Positions 9,253-19,224 of a stretch of 64,000 bases of DNA are shown piece by piece. Position 1 is the stretch's first letter. The number at the start of each line of letters is the position of its first letter. The DNA comes from Planctomycetia bacterium. GTDB taxonomy: Bacteria; Planctomycetota; Phycisphaerae; UBA1845; Fen-1342. Position numbers and translations under genes: made by a program. The notes under the pieces were generated by a model. That model saw nothing but the letters and a program-made list of their open reading frames with translations. It was not told the origin of the DNA and did no database searches. Location of the stretch: assembly GCA_015709575.1 (NCBI GenBank), contig CP054190.1, forward strand, positions 186,001 through 250,000. Direction: 5' to 3'.

Positions 9253-10185
9253 ATGACCATGCGATCGATGTTGCGAGTGGGAATCATCGGCATGACGGCG
9301 GCGGTGTTCGCTGCGCCGGTGCTGGCACAGGACAAGCCGGCGGAACCGGCGAAGCCGGGCGCCGCGGCCGAAGAGCGCGCAGCGCGCCGGGCGCGCGGCG
9401 AAGGCGGGGAAGGCGGCGAGCGTCGGCGTGGTCCGGAAGGGCGCGGCGAGGGTCGCCAGTTCGCGGGCGCCGGCATGATCGCCCGCATCGCCGATGAGCT
9501 GCAGCTTTCGGAGGAGCAGCGGCAAGAGATGCTGGGCGTCGTCGCGGATCACTTCCGCGCGATCCGCGAGCAGGAGGATCAGACCGAGACCGGCCAGGCC
9601 ATCCGCGCGCTGCGTGAGCAGATGCGTGAAGCGCGTGAGGCTGGTGACCAGGAGCAGCTCGCCGTCCTGCGCGAAGAGATGCGCAAGCTCAACCAGGGCG
9701 GAATGGAGGAGCGCCGCGCGCAAATGGAAGCGAACATGGAGGCGCTGCGCGGGAAGATCATGCCGCTGCTCAACGAAGAGCAGCAGGCGAAGTTCGCCAA
9801 GATGGAGTTGGCGCCCCGCGGCGGCCCGGGTGGGCCGGGGGGGGCGGCGGATCCGCGCCGCATTCGCGCCGCGCTGGCCAACCTGGACCTGACGGCCGAG
9901 CAGAAGGCCGCCGTGGAGGATCTGATGCGCGCCGGCCGCGAACAGATGGAGGCGCTGCCGCGCGAGGATGTCGCGGGGCGCGCCGAGATCGGCACGCGGC
10001 TCGTGGCGCAGGTTCGCGAACTGCTGACCGAGGAGCAGCGCGCCAAGCTCGAGCAGGAACTCAACCGCGGTCGGCGTGATGGCGCCGAGCGCGGCCGGGG
10101 TCGTGACGGCGCGCCGCGCGACGGACAGGGCGGCGAGCGTCGCGGCCGTGGCGGGCGCGAGGAAGCGCCGAAGGATCCTGCGTAG
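9253..10185 (+). CDS. Periplasmic Spy/CpxP-like charged helical protein
   Basis: The 310-residue protein starts at ATG 9253 after GGAGAAG. It has a signal peptide of ~26 residues ending 'PVLAQD'. The mature protein is extremely rich in Glu, Arg, Ala and Gln. It contains two 'L.LS/TxEQ+' motifs (LQLSEEQRQEML near residue 85 and LDLTAEQKAAVEDL near 220) that resemble the LTxxQ repeats of Spy/CpxP chaperones and related heavy-metal-responsive proteins. Between them lies a long predicted alpha-helical coiled coil. The N-terminal linker and the C-terminal ~40 residues are low-complexity Gly/Arg. A periplasmic chaperone or sensor role is possible by analogy only. A terminator-like hairpin follows the gene. 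Confidence 0.7.
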   Translation: MTMRSMLRVGIIGMTAAVFAAPVLAQDKPAEPAKPGAAAEERAARRARGEGGEGGERRRGPEGRGEGRQFAGAGMIARIADELQLSEEQRQEMLGVVADHFRAIREQEDQTETGQAIRALREQMREAREAGDQEQLAVLREEMRKLNQGGMEERRAQMEANMEALRGKIMPLLNEEQQAKFAKMELAPRGGPGGPGGAADPRRIRAALANLDLTAEQKAAVEDLMRAGREQMEALPREDVAGRAEIGTRLVAQVRELLTEEQRAKLEQELNRGRRDGAERGRGRDGAPRDGQGGERRGRGGREEAPKDPA

Positions 10186-10228
10186 ATCCGCGGCAGACCG
10201 CCGTCGTCAGGGAAAAAATGACATCGAC

Positions 10229-10265
10229 GCGGGCGCGTCCGAGCCTCGGGCGCGCCCGCCTTTCT
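10229..10265 (+). terminator. Likely intrinsic terminator after the Spy-like gene
   Basis: The arms GGGCGCG (10231-10237) and CGCGCCC (10251-10257) pair, and inner CCGAG/CTCGG can extend the stem. A short T-rich run (GCCTTTCTT) follows the 3' arm, about 45 bases past the stop codon. Confidence 0.5.
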
Positions 10266-10324
10266 TGGGCGACCAGCCGCGCAGCCCCACCCGGAGGGCG
10301 CGACCCTGGCCAGTGCCGTTGCTA

Positions 10325-10346
10325 CCAGGGGCTAATAAGCTCCTGG
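10325..10346. repeat. Hairpin with AATA loop in repeat-rich convergent gap
   Basis: The arms CCAGGGGCT and AGCTCCTGG pair fully over nine positions (one G-T) around an AATA loop. It lies at the left end of a chain of hairpin modules between two convergent genes and may belong to the same mosaic. Confidence 0.5.
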
Positions 10347-10426
10347 CAACCCGCGTGTGTCCTGTTGTGCGAGTAGAGTCGCTGCGGCTGTCGCTGGTGC
10401 TGTCGCCGTCGATGTTGCTTTCGCTG

Positions 10427-10529
10427 GTGCGAGAGTCCTATCTCGCACCCCGTCTGGGCGAATCCGTTCCCTCTTGTGCGGGATGGGAATCCCGCTTCAG
10501 CTCGTGCGAGATGGGAATCTCGCACGAGC
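10427..10529. repeat. Array of three related hairpins, two with GGGA loops
   Basis: Three inverted repeats follow each other. At 10427-10448, GTGCGAGA pairs with TCTCGCAC. At 10478-10495, GCGGGAT pairs with ATCCCGC around GGGA. At 10500-10529 a perfect 13-bp stem (GCTCGTGCGAGAT with its complement) closes a GGGA loop. The shared core is GAT-GGGA-ATC. A second tandem pair with the same core lies at 58621-58666. Different stem bases with kept pairing suggest selection for, or copying of, the folded form, as in REP-type repeats. Confidence 0.7.
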
Positions 10530-10530
10530 G

Positions 10531-10596
10531 GCATGCTTACGCGGATTACCGCGAAAGCATGCCACCCAACGCCGCTTAGTTCGCGGTGTTGCATGC
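10531..10596 (-). repeat. Composite palindromic repeat, copy 1
   Basis: Read on the minus strand, this 66-base unit has an AACACCGC/GCGGCGTT hairpin with loop GAACTAA, then GGGTG, then a long hairpin GCATGCTT-TCGCGG/CCGCG-AAGCATGC with a mismatch in the stem. The copy at 40428-40493 matches at 53 of the 59 non-loop positions, but its 7-base loop is the reverse complement. The unit sits in a gap between convergent genes, next to the GGGA-loop hairpins. Confidence 0.75.
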
Positions 10597-10638
10597 CACG
10601 CCTCCGCTGGCACGCAGCGCCGTCTCCTGCGCGCGGCG

Positions 10639-11751
10639 CTATCGCACCCGATCGGCCGGCACGAAGTACGTTCCCGCGTCGAGGCCCGGCTCGGCCAGCT
10701 CGACGGTGGCACTGCCGCGCGTCAGGTTGGGCTTTCGCACCGAGGCGGCGTGCACTGCCGCCGCGCGCTCGGCGTGCCGCGTGATGATGCGCACGTCGAG
10801 AACCAGTTCGTCGCGGATGCGCCAGGCCGTGGCCGCGTCCCACTCCAGCCGCCGGGTCGGTTCCCACTGCGACGCCGGAATCCGCACCGCAATCGCCGGT
10901 GCTTCCGGATGTGCCTTGTTCCACGCCTCGCGGACTGAGTCGATCACCGCCTCGGCGTCCGGCCCGCGGTAGACGTGGTCCGGCGGGCGCGACAGGTCCG
11001 CCAGTGCGATTCGCAGCTCGGCGTCTTCGCGCGCGATCAGCGCGCGCAGCTCATCCACCCGCCGTGCCGCGTCGGATTTGTGCGCAGCGTCGATCTGCGG
11101 CAGCGCTTCGGCGATGATCAGCATGTCGCGTGCGCGGCGCATGGAGAGCCGCGCAGCGTCGCCGAAGGCGCCCGAGCGGTTTCGAATGGCGTCGGCGCTC
11201 TGGCGGCGGGCCTGCGTGTCCAACTCCGCCAATTCATCGCGGAACGTCGATGCGAAGGCCGCCATGCGCTCATTGAACCGGCCCATTTGCGCTGTCGTGT
11301 ACTCCATCGCGGTGTGCAGCATGCGGGCGCGGCCGTGCGGATCCGCGCTGCGGGCGACCTCGGCCACCCGCGCCAACCATGCGCTCGTATCACCGGCGTG
11401 TCGGGCCAATGTCGCGCTGGCGCTCGGATCCGAAAGCGGGTTCGACGCGGCGCGGGAGTACTCTGCCCCGATCCGCCGCACCTGCTCGACCACTGCCAGA
11501 AAGTCATCGCCCGCGCCCGCCTTCGGAACAGGGGCGAACAGCGAGAACATGATCGCCAGCACCATCGCCCCGGGCGATGCGCTTGCTGCAGCAGCCTGGA
11601 CGGGCGGTGTGCGCTGCGCTGGCCGTTGCGGTTTGCCGGCCAGTGCCGCGCCGCCGGCGGCGTCGGGCCGCGGGTCGGCCGTGCGTCGGCGCGGATTGTG
11701 GGTGAGAAAGTTCCCGAACAGCGCCGATCGGCGCGGGGTGATGCGTTCCAT
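10639..11751 (-). CDS. Hypothetical membrane-anchored helical protein
   Basis: The protein has 370 residues from ATG 11751, preceded by GGAGGGG. I do not recognise a family. The first ~60 residues are basic and Ala/Pro-rich. A hydrophobic stretch follows at ~63-75 (MVLAIMFSLFAPVP), which could be a membrane anchor, or a signal peptide if translation begins at an internal ATG at 11565. The remainder is rich in Ala, Arg and Glu and predicted mostly helical, with 'RVDELRALIAREDAEL' type coiled-coil sequence near residues 225-245. The C-terminal ~60 residues look beta-rich ('GSATVELAEPGLDAGTYFVP'). The stop lies next to the repeat-rich gap. The strong ribosome site favours the longer form. Confidence 0.55.
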   Translation of the reverse strand: MERITPRRSALFGNFLTHNPRRRTADPRPDAAGGAALAGKPQRPAQRTPPVQAAAASASPGAMVLAIMFSLFAPVPKAGAGDDFLAVVEQVRRIGAEYSRAASNPLSDPSASATLARHAGDTSAWLARVAEVARSADPHGRARMLHTAMEYTTAQMGRFNERMAAFASTFRDELAELDTQARRQSADAIRNRSGAFGDAARLSMRRARDMLIIAEALPQIDAAHKSDAARRVDELRALIAREDAELRIALADLSRPPDHVYRGPDAEAVIDSVREAWNKAHPEAPAIAVRIPASQWEPTRRLEWDAATAWRIRDELVLDVRIITRHAERAAAVHAASVRKPNLTRGSATVELAEPGLDAGTYFVPADRVR

Positions 11752-12638
11752 GTGCCCCCCTCCCGGATCTCGCGTCGCGAATGGATGACTTCGTGTGCGC
11801 GAGTGTCCCTGCGTCGGTCATCGGCATGATCGCGGAGTGACTTTGTTTGGCGGGATCAGCGCGGCTGCCGGCGTCGGGCCATCGGTTCATCCGGCAGGGT
11901 GCTGCGCCCGGCGGTCCGAAAAGGGGTGGCAGCGATTGGCCGGTGGGGGGCCGCCGGGGCGCGGCGGTTGGTGGGAGCGGTGCGGCGCTCGGGGGGACGG
12001 AGGACTGGGCGAAAGAGGGAGGCGGATTCGTCGCGGCGTCCGGTCGGGTGGTTAGGGGTTCGAGCGAGTTGGCCGCCGCTGGCAGAGCGCAAATGCGTCA
12101 CCGTTGGCGACCCGGAGCATCCGACGAGCGAATCCGCCCATTCCGTGGTTTTTTTCTCCTTGTGATTGCATCGAGCCGGCGAGCCGGTCCGCTCGCGGTC
12201 GCGCCTTGGGGGCCCGAAAGGCGCGACGCATCTGACGGCGAACCCGGTCCAAATTCCGTGTCGGCGATTTCTGAATTTCGCCCGGCGGCGATCCAGCTCT
12301 GCCCCGCGGGGTCGAGAGCACCGGCCCGACATCCTTGCGAGCCGATGCGCTCGAGCAAGCCGCCCGTCCTTGCGCGACCGAAACCCGGGGCACCTTGCGA
12401 GCGAACCGGAGGGAGCCGCCCACAAACGCGACACCGATATTACCCAAACACACAAACACAGTCAACAAACAAAATACCCAAACTACCACAATTCTAATAT
12501 TTGGGATGTTTATGCTGGTTCCGCTGCGTCTGAGTGGCCGTCCGACTTCCGGCCGACCATCGTCGGCGGGGCCGTCTCTCCCGCCCACGCGAGTACACTG
12601 GACCCGACGATTGGGGGTTGCGAGGGCGTTGTGCGCTG
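11752..12638. other. Long divergent intergenic region with an AT-rich island
   Basis: About 890 bases separate two divergently transcribed genes. Open frames here lack homology-like features, have Arg/Pro/Gly-biased composition and no good ribosome sites, so I call none. The stretch 12430-12515 is strikingly AT-rich for this genome, with runs of CAAACA and AATATTT, and is the best place for promoters or protein binding. A TACACT box at 12594-12599 is a candidate -10 for the ABC-F gene. No repeat copy was seen. Confidence 0.5.
12594..12599 (+). promoter_or_regulatory. Candidate -10 box (TACACT) for the ABC-F gene
   Basis: TACACT lies 39 bases before the ATG at 12639, preceded by GCGAG. The same GTACACT string occurs before the sigma factor at 1741-1747. 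No clear -35 is seen. Confidence 0.35.
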
Positions 12639-14609
12639 ATGGGGCTGATCCGCTTTCAGGATGTGACCAAGCAGTTCGGCGGGCGCGTCGTACTCGACGG
12701 CGTGTCGGTCGAAATCAGCTCATCCGAACACGTCGGCCTGGTTGGGCCGAACGGCGCCGGCAAGTCTACGCTGGTGCGGCTGATCAACGGCACGATCCCG
12801 CCGGACATCGGCAGCGTCACGTTGTCGAAGGGCATGCACGTCGGCACGCTGGAGCAGGAGCCGCGGATGAACCCCGCCGCGACGCTCCATGATGAGGTGC
12901 TGAGCGTCTTCGCCGACGTGCTGGCGCTCGAAGCGCGGATGGAGCAGTTGACGCAGGAGATCGCCGCGGCCGGCGAGTCGGGGAATGACGCCGCCGCCCT
13001 GCTGACGGAATACGATCGCGTGCGCGAGCGGTTTGAAACGGCCGGCGGCTATCGCTACGAATCGCGGCTGGGCGAGATATTGGGCGGGCTGGGTTTTCGG
13101 CCGGAGGACGCCGGGCTGCCGGTTCAGGCGCTTTCCGGCGGGCAGCGCTGCCGCGCAGCGCTGGCCAAGCTGCTGCTGGATGAATCCGAGTTCCTGCTGC
13201 TCGATGAGCCGACCAATCACCTCGACATTGACGCGGTGCGCTGGCTGGAAAAGTTCCTGGCCGGGCATCACGGCGGGGCGCTGATCATCTCGCACGATCG
13301 CTACCTGCTCGATCGCGCCTGCGACCGCATCCTGGAGATCGACCGCGGGCGGGTGCTGTCGTACCCGGGTAATTACTCGAACTTCGTCCGCACGCGCGAG
13401 ACGCGCCGCCTGACGCAGCAGCGCGAGTTCGAGAAGGATCGCGATTTCATCGAGAGCGAGCGCGACTTCATCGCCCGCCACATCGGGTCGCAGCGCACCG
13501 CCGAGGCCCGGGGCCGGCGCACGCGGCTGGAGCGGCGCATCCGCGACGGCGAGTTCGAGCTGGCGCGGCCGAACGAAGCGCAAACGCTGAAGCTGCGCTT
13601 CGGCGACGGGCGGGCCGACCCCGCGACCGGGCACACGATCCTCGAGGTGAAGGAGCTGACGAAGGGTTATGAGACGCGGCCGTTGTTTGCGGAGCTGTCG
13701 CTGCGGCTCGACGCCGGCCAGCGACTCGGCATCACCGGCCCCAACGGGGTCGGCAAGACCACGCTGCTGAACATTCTTGCCGGCCGCATCCGCGCTGACC
13801 GCGGCGAGTTTGTTTTTTCGCGACACGCGACGGTCGGCTATTTCGGGCAGGATGCGCGCGACCTCGACCCGCAGCTCACGATCGTGCAGACGCTGACGCA
13901 GTTGCGGCCGGACCTGAACGAGGCCGCGGCGCGCTCGCTGGCGGGGCGCTTTCTGTTCAGCGGGGAGGACGCCTTCAAGACCATCGGCCAGCTCTCCGGC
14001 GGCGAGCAATCGCGGGTACGGTTGCTGCGGCTGATGCTCGACAGCCCGAACGTGCTGATCCTCGACGAGCCGACCAACCACCTCGACATCGCCTCGCGCG
14101 AGGTACTGGAGGAGGCGCTGGCGGACTTTTCCGGCACGATCATCGCCGTCAGCCACGACCGTTATTTCCTGGATCGCATCTGCGGGCAATTGCTGGTGCT
14201 GCGGCCGGACGGCTGGACGCTGCACCGCGGGAACTACACGACGTACATCGAGTCACTCGAGGCCGCCGCCGCGGGTGTCGGCGACGGCGAGGCGCGGGCC
14301 ACCGGCGCGGCAGTGCGCAGCGCTGCGGCAACAGGCGGCGCGGCGGGCGAACCGGTGAGAGGCGGCACGGACTGCGCTCGGCCGCGGCGGGTCAATCCGC
14401 AGGCGCGCAAATCGCGCTTCGCGGCGATGAGCACGCCGGAGCTGGAGTCGTTCATCGAGCAGCAGGAGCGGCGCATCGCCGGGTTGAACGAGCGTTTCGG
14501 CGACCCGGCGCTCTACCAGGATCGCGAGGCGGCCGGTCGGCTGGAGGCGGAGCTGGCTGCGGCGCGGGGCGAGCTGGAGCAGGCGGAGCAGGAGTGGGCG
14601 GGAAGGTGA
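12639..14609 (+). CDS. ABC-F family ATP-binding cassette protein
   Basis: The 656-residue soluble protein has two tandem ABC ATPase domains and no membrane segments, which defines ABC-F. Domain 1: Walker A GPNGAGKST at ~36-44, signature 'LSGGQRCRAALAKLL', Walker B 'LLLDEPTNHLDI'. The inter-domain linker (~250-330) is charged and helical, as in the P-site tRNA interaction motif. Domain 2: Walker A GPNGVGKTT at ~366, signature 'LSGGEQSRVRLLRL', Walker B 'LILDEPTNHLDI'. The last ~90 residues contain an Ala/Gly linker and a coiled coil (FIEQQERRIAGLNERF to the end) resembling the Uup/YdiF C-terminal domain. Such proteins act on ribosomes or, for Uup, possibly on nucleic acid structure. The start at ATG 12639 follows GAGGG. 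Which ABC-F subfamily it belongs to is not certain. Confidence 0.93.
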   Translation: MGLIRFQDVTKQFGGRVVLDGVSVEISSSEHVGLVGPNGAGKSTLVRLINGTIPPDIGSVTLSKGMHVGTLEQEPRMNPAATLHDEVLSVFADVLALEARMEQLTQEIAAAGESGNDAAALLTEYDRVRERFETAGGYRYESRLGEILGGLGFRPEDAGLPVQALSGGQRCRAALAKLLLDESEFLLLDEPTNHLDIDAVRWLEKFLAGHHGGALIISHDRYLLDRACDRILEIDRGRVLSYPGNYSNFVRTRETRRLTQQREFEKDRDFIESERDFIARHIGSQRTAEARGRRTRLERRIRDGEFELARPNEAQTLKLRFGDGRADPATGHTILEVKELTKGYETRPLFAELSLRLDAGQRLGITGPNGVGKTTLLNILAGRIRADRGEFVFSRHATVGYFGQDARDLDPQLTIVQTLTQLRPDLNEAAARSLAGRFLFSGEDAFKTIGQLSGGEQSRVRLLRLMLDSPNVLILDEPTNHLDIASREVLEEALADFSGTIIAVSHDRYFLDRICGQLLVLRPDGWTLHRGNYTTYIESLEAAAAGVGDGEARATGAAVRSAAATGGAAGEPVRGGTDCARPRRVNPQARKSRFAAMSTPELESFIEQQERRIAGLNERFGDPALYQDREAAGRLEAELAAARGELEQAEQEWAGR

Positions 14610-14634
14610 ATGCCGGCCCCCCTGCGTGCTGCGC

Positions 14635-15996
14635 TCATCGCCGCTTCGACATCAACGGGCGCAGCCACGCGCGGCGATGGAGATCGGGAGCGCGCTCACG
14701 CACAACGTGCCACACGCGGTTGTTGGAGGCGTTGAAAGAAAGCGGCAGTAGTCGCACCGCCGGGCTGGTTCGGCGGGATGCGGAGTTCCGCCCGGAAGTA
14801 TCAACTCGGGAAGGCTCACCGTCCTGCGCGTGATCCGTCAACGCGACTGCGGCGGGATCGGCGGCGGGCGGAAGCGCATCCCGCGCGGCCGGGCGTCCCC
14901 GCCCGTCTGTGTCCGATCCGCCGCCACTCTCATCCGCATTCCTTGCCGTGGGCGGCTCGTCATTCGATTCGCCCGGGATATCGGCTGTTTGCAAAACAGC
15001 GCCGCGCGCCCTCATCTCGTGCGCGACCGTCGGCCCCCAATGCGCGCGGCCGGCACGCACGTCCAGCAGGAATTCCAGGGCGTCAACGACCCGCTCGCCG
15101 TTCCATGTGCCGCTTGAAACGCCGGGATCCTGGGCGCTGATCCGCGCGCCCGGCTCTACGCCGATGTCCGATGGGCGGAATTCGCGCGGGTGCTCAGGAC
15201 GATTCCACTCGACGCCCAGAAATTCGATGACGCGCGACGGCCCGTCTGCGCGCGTGCCACCATCGCCGTAGCGGTATACATCGACGCGCGCCGGGAACCA
15301 CACTCCGTCTACCTCTTTGAGTGAGAACTCGCGCTCGCCGATGATCCTCCCCAGCAGTTCGACGCGTGTGCGCACTACGGAGTGATCGCGCAGCGGATCG
15401 ATCCACCATTCAAACGCGCCATGGCCGGGCAGTCGTGCCGTCACGCGCACCAGGACGCCATCCGGCTGCTGGGACCACTCCGGCTCGGGCATTCCGTGGC
15501 GGGCGACGTCCGCGAGCCAGTCGTCGTCGATGCCGCTGGGGGCCACGCCGATCTTCCGGAAATCGACGAGATTCATGAACTCGCGCATGGTTACGCCGGC
15601 GGCGGAATCGGATGCCCACACCCGTGTGAGCGGATCGTTCTGGGCGTGGAGCCAGGTCTCGCCCTCGCGTGTCAACGCATGGAACGGCCCGGGATAAGCG
15701 ATTTCGCCGCGCAATCCGGGGCCGGGGCGCACACAAACGCCGTCCTGGTCGCCGTAGTTGGACGTCCTGTACTGCTCGCCCGCGGCATACCACTCGTAGT
15801 GATGAGATGTTGCCTCTCCGTCTGCGTTGCGGTCGTGGATGAGGATGTTCATCCTTGCAGTCTGAAGACGATCGACCGATCTTGCGGCCGCAGCGGCCGC
15901 CAGCGCGGGCGGAATGCCGGGTGGAAGTGCGGCGAAAAGTTGCGCGGTCGGCACGGCGGCACCGACAAGCACCAACCAGCGATGAGCAAGGCGCAT
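14635..15996 (-). CDS. Secreted LolA-like/outer-membrane-associated hypothetical protein
   Basis: The 453-residue protein starts at ATG 15996, with AAGGAACC upstream, and has a signal peptide (MRLAHRWLVLVGAAVPTAQLFA). The central region reads like the half-barrel of LolA-type lipoprotein carriers: 'NADGEATSHHYEWYAAGEQYR', 'FEWWIDPLRDHSVVRTRVE' and 'EVDGVWFPARVDVYRYGDGG'. The match is by pattern only. The C-terminal ~110 residues are polar and low in complexity, rich in Ser, Asp, Arg and Ala. It follows the small Cys-rich gene by 14 bases on the same strand and is likely in one transcript. A role in envelope transport or sensing cannot be claimed from the sequence. Confidence 0.65.
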   Translation of the reverse strand: MRLAHRWLVLVGAAVPTAQLFAALPPGIPPALAAAAAARSVDRLQTARMNILIHDRNADGEATSHHYEWYAAGEQYRTSNYGDQDGVCVRPGPGLRGEIAYPGPFHALTREGETWLHAQNDPLTRVWASDSAAGVTMREFMNLVDFRKIGVAPSGIDDDWLADVARHGMPEPEWSQQPDGVLVRVTARLPGHGAFEWWIDPLRDHSVVRTRVELLGRIIGEREFSLKEVDGVWFPARVDVYRYGDGGTRADGPSRVIEFLGVEWNRPEHPREFRPSDIGVEPGARISAQDPGVSSGTWNGERVVDALEFLLDVRAGRAHWGPTVAHEMRARGAVLQTADIPGESNDEPPTARNADESGGGSDTDGRGRPAARDALPPAADPAAVALTDHAQDGEPSRVDTSGRNSASRRTSPAVRLLPLSFNASNNRVWHVVRERAPDLHRRAWLRPLMSKRR

Positions 15997-16010
15997 GGGT
16001 CGGTTCCTTG

Positions 16011-16388
16011 TCACGAGATCCCGCAGAGGGCCACCTGTTGATATTCCCACCAGGAGCCGCTCGTAAAGGGCGTGCTGCTGACGCGGCACTTGTTGAAGAT
16101 CGGGTGGCAAAGGCCGCCACTCTCGCTCGCGCACGGATACTCCCAGCGGCAGAACGTAGGAATGCTCTCGTACCAAACGAACCCCGAGTCGATCAACGGG
16201 CGAAAATGACACACGATGCGGTTCATACAAGGCATCCCGGTGAACAGACAGACGCACTCCTGGATGTCACAGGAGGGGCAAGGCTCCATCTCGTCGAGCA
16301 GTCGGTTGCATGGGGCGTTTCCGATTGCGTTCCGCGACGCTCCCAGTGACAGGCTCAAAGCCAGTATTGCAGCTACAGGAAATCGCAT
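16011..16388 (-). CDS. Small secreted cysteine-rich protein
   Basis: The protein has 125 residues from ATG 16388 after GGAGAACC. The first ~23 residues form a signal peptide (MRFPVAAILALSLSLGASRNA). The mature part has about eleven cysteines, mostly in the central third ('CPSCDIQECVC', 'GMPCMNRIVC', 'CRWEYPC', 'LCHPIFNKC'). This suggests a disulfide-bonded extracellular protein or a metal-binding domain. I recognise no family. It lies between asnS and the LolA-like gene on the same strand, 14 bases from the latter, which suggests the two secreted proteins are made together. Confidence 0.65.
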   Translation of the reverse strand: MRFPVAAILALSLSLGASRNAIGNAPCNRLLDEMEPCPSCDIQECVCLFTGMPCMNRIVCHFRPLIDSGFVWYESIPTFCRWEYPCASESGGLCHPIFNKCRVSSTPFTSGSWWEYQQVALCGIS

Positions 16389-16600
16389 GCGGTTCTCCAA
16401 TTGTGATCGGCTGGCAGGGAACTTGTACCCCCGCGCGTCAATGGCATTGGGATCCAGTATCGGCGTTGATGCGCAATTCATGCTCAGGCCGCCCGCGGCG
16501 TGGCCGTACTCGATCCGCCTGGCTGCGAGTTGTCCGGCCTGTTTTGGCGAAACGACGGCTGTCGCGCATCGTCCACAAATCGGGCGGCGTCGTTGCTCGG

Positions 16601-18040
<1,440 letters not shown>

Positions 18041-18177
18041 GCCGCACCTCCGCATGGCGCCGGCGCGGTTGAGACCAACCCGCGCTGCGGGTACGCTCCT
18101 CCGCCGTCGGCGCTCGAAGCCCGGCAGTGTATCCGCCGCTCGATCCGGAATCGAACCGCCCCCGCCCCGGAGGTCCG

Positions 18178-19083
18178 TTGCACCCGTCCCGCCCACGATT
18201 GTCGATCGCCGCGACGCGCGCGTCCGCTTTCACGTTCTGTGCGGCGTTGCTGCTTTCTTGCGCCGGTTGCGGCGGAAACGCGACACAGACGCGCAGCCTG
18301 CGCCTCGGTGGGGCGCAGATCCCGCTGGAGTTCGTGCAGGGCTGGCTGGAGCGCAGCCGCGAGCCGGCGTTCAACGTCTCCCGCGCCGAGCCGGTCTATC
18401 TCTCGCAGAACGGATTCCGGGCGCTGGCTCGCGGGGATTGCGACATCGCCTGCACCGATCGGCCGCTGGTCGCGTCCGAGCTGGAGCAGTTCGGCGAGAA
18501 TCCGCCGATCGGTCGGCGGGTCGGATTCTACGGCTACGCGCTGTACGTCAACGACGCCAACCGCATCGACAGCATCTTCTCCGGCCACATCGAGTTGCTG
18601 TTCAAGCGCCGGATTCTTGACTGGGGCGAGTTGGGCGGCGACGCCGGCGCGATCACGCTGCTGGGACCGGGCAAGGGCACGCGTGGCGGAGCGCTGCTGG
18701 CGCGGCAGGCGGGCGTGTGGTTTTCCGAGCCGACGTGGATCGCACTGGAAAGCGATGCCGCGGTGATTCAGCGCGTTCGAGAGGATCCGCTGGCGCTGGG
18801 CTTTGCCGGCGTCGGGCTGGACGGCGATGGGGTCCGCTACCTCGGCCTGCGGATGGAGCGCCGCGGGGAGCCGGTGTTTCCGTCGATCGAGGCGATTGAG
18901 CAGGATCGTTACGGCCTGGCGAAGGTGATTTACGTCTATTGGCGCGAGCCGGCGTCCGTTGCCGTCAATACCGCAGTTTCGTACCTGTTTTCTGAGGCTG
19001 GGCAGGCCGCGCTGCAGCGCACGGACATCTGGCCGATCCCGGCCGACCGCTCGGCCGTTGAGCCTCCGGCGCCGCTGGAGTGA
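18178..19083 (+). CDS. PstS-like substrate-binding lipoprotein
   Basis: The protein has 301 residues if translation begins at the TTG at 18178, which has GGAGG four bases upstream. A GTG at 18127 would add 17 residues but lacks a ribosome site. The N-terminus is a lipoprotein signal ('[16 protein letters not shown]', lipobox LLSC). The mature protein resembles the PBP-like phosphate-binding domain: '[15 protein letters not shown]', 'DIACTDRPL', '[12 protein letters not shown]', '[14 protein letters not shown]', '[11 protein letters not shown]' and, near the end, '[11 protein letters not shown]'-type helix. PstS delivers phosphate to an ABC importer; here no pstC, pstA or pstB is adjacent. It may bind phosphate or another oxyanion, or act in signalling. 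It is divergent from asnS. Confidence 0.7.
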   Translation: MHPSRPRLSIAATRASAFTFCAALLLSCAGCGGNATQTRSLRLGGAQIPLEFVQGWLERSREPAFNVSRAEPVYLSQNGFRALARGDCDIACTDRPLVASELEQFGENPPIGRRVGFYGYALYVNDANRIDSIFSGHIELLFKRRILDWGELGGDAGAITLLGPGKGTRGGALLARQAGVWFSEPTWIALESDAAVIQRVREDPLALGFAGVGLDGDGVRYLGLRMERRGEPVFPSIEAIEQDRYGLAKVIYVYWREPASVAVNTAVSYLFSEAGQAALQRTDIWPIPADRSAVEPPAPLE

Positions 19084-19224
19084 CGCACCGGCGTCGTCGA
19101 TTCGCGCTGCGGGTGGGGGACGAAGTTGGTTTGTCGGCGGGCGCGGGACGTGTCTCTGCGGTTGGCGAAGTCATGCGGGGCCGCCGGATCGGCCGCCCGG
19201 AAATCCGAGGGATCGAACGATCGC

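Larger units (their letters stand above)
10186..10638. other. Non-coding convergent gap filled by hairpin modules
   Basis: No credible gene is present. The 453 bases between the stop codons of the Spy-like gene and the minus-strand gene hold a terminator, an AATA-loop hairpin, three related hairpins and a composite palindromic repeat. Together these occupy most of the right half of the gap. Confidence 0.7.

Noticed and set aside
11847..12588. Several open frames in the large divergent gap, including one minus-strand frame with a hydrophobic segment
   Set aside because: No good ribosome sites, no family pattern and the composition of shadow frames. The hydrophobic segment of the minus-strand frame coincides with the AT-rich island.
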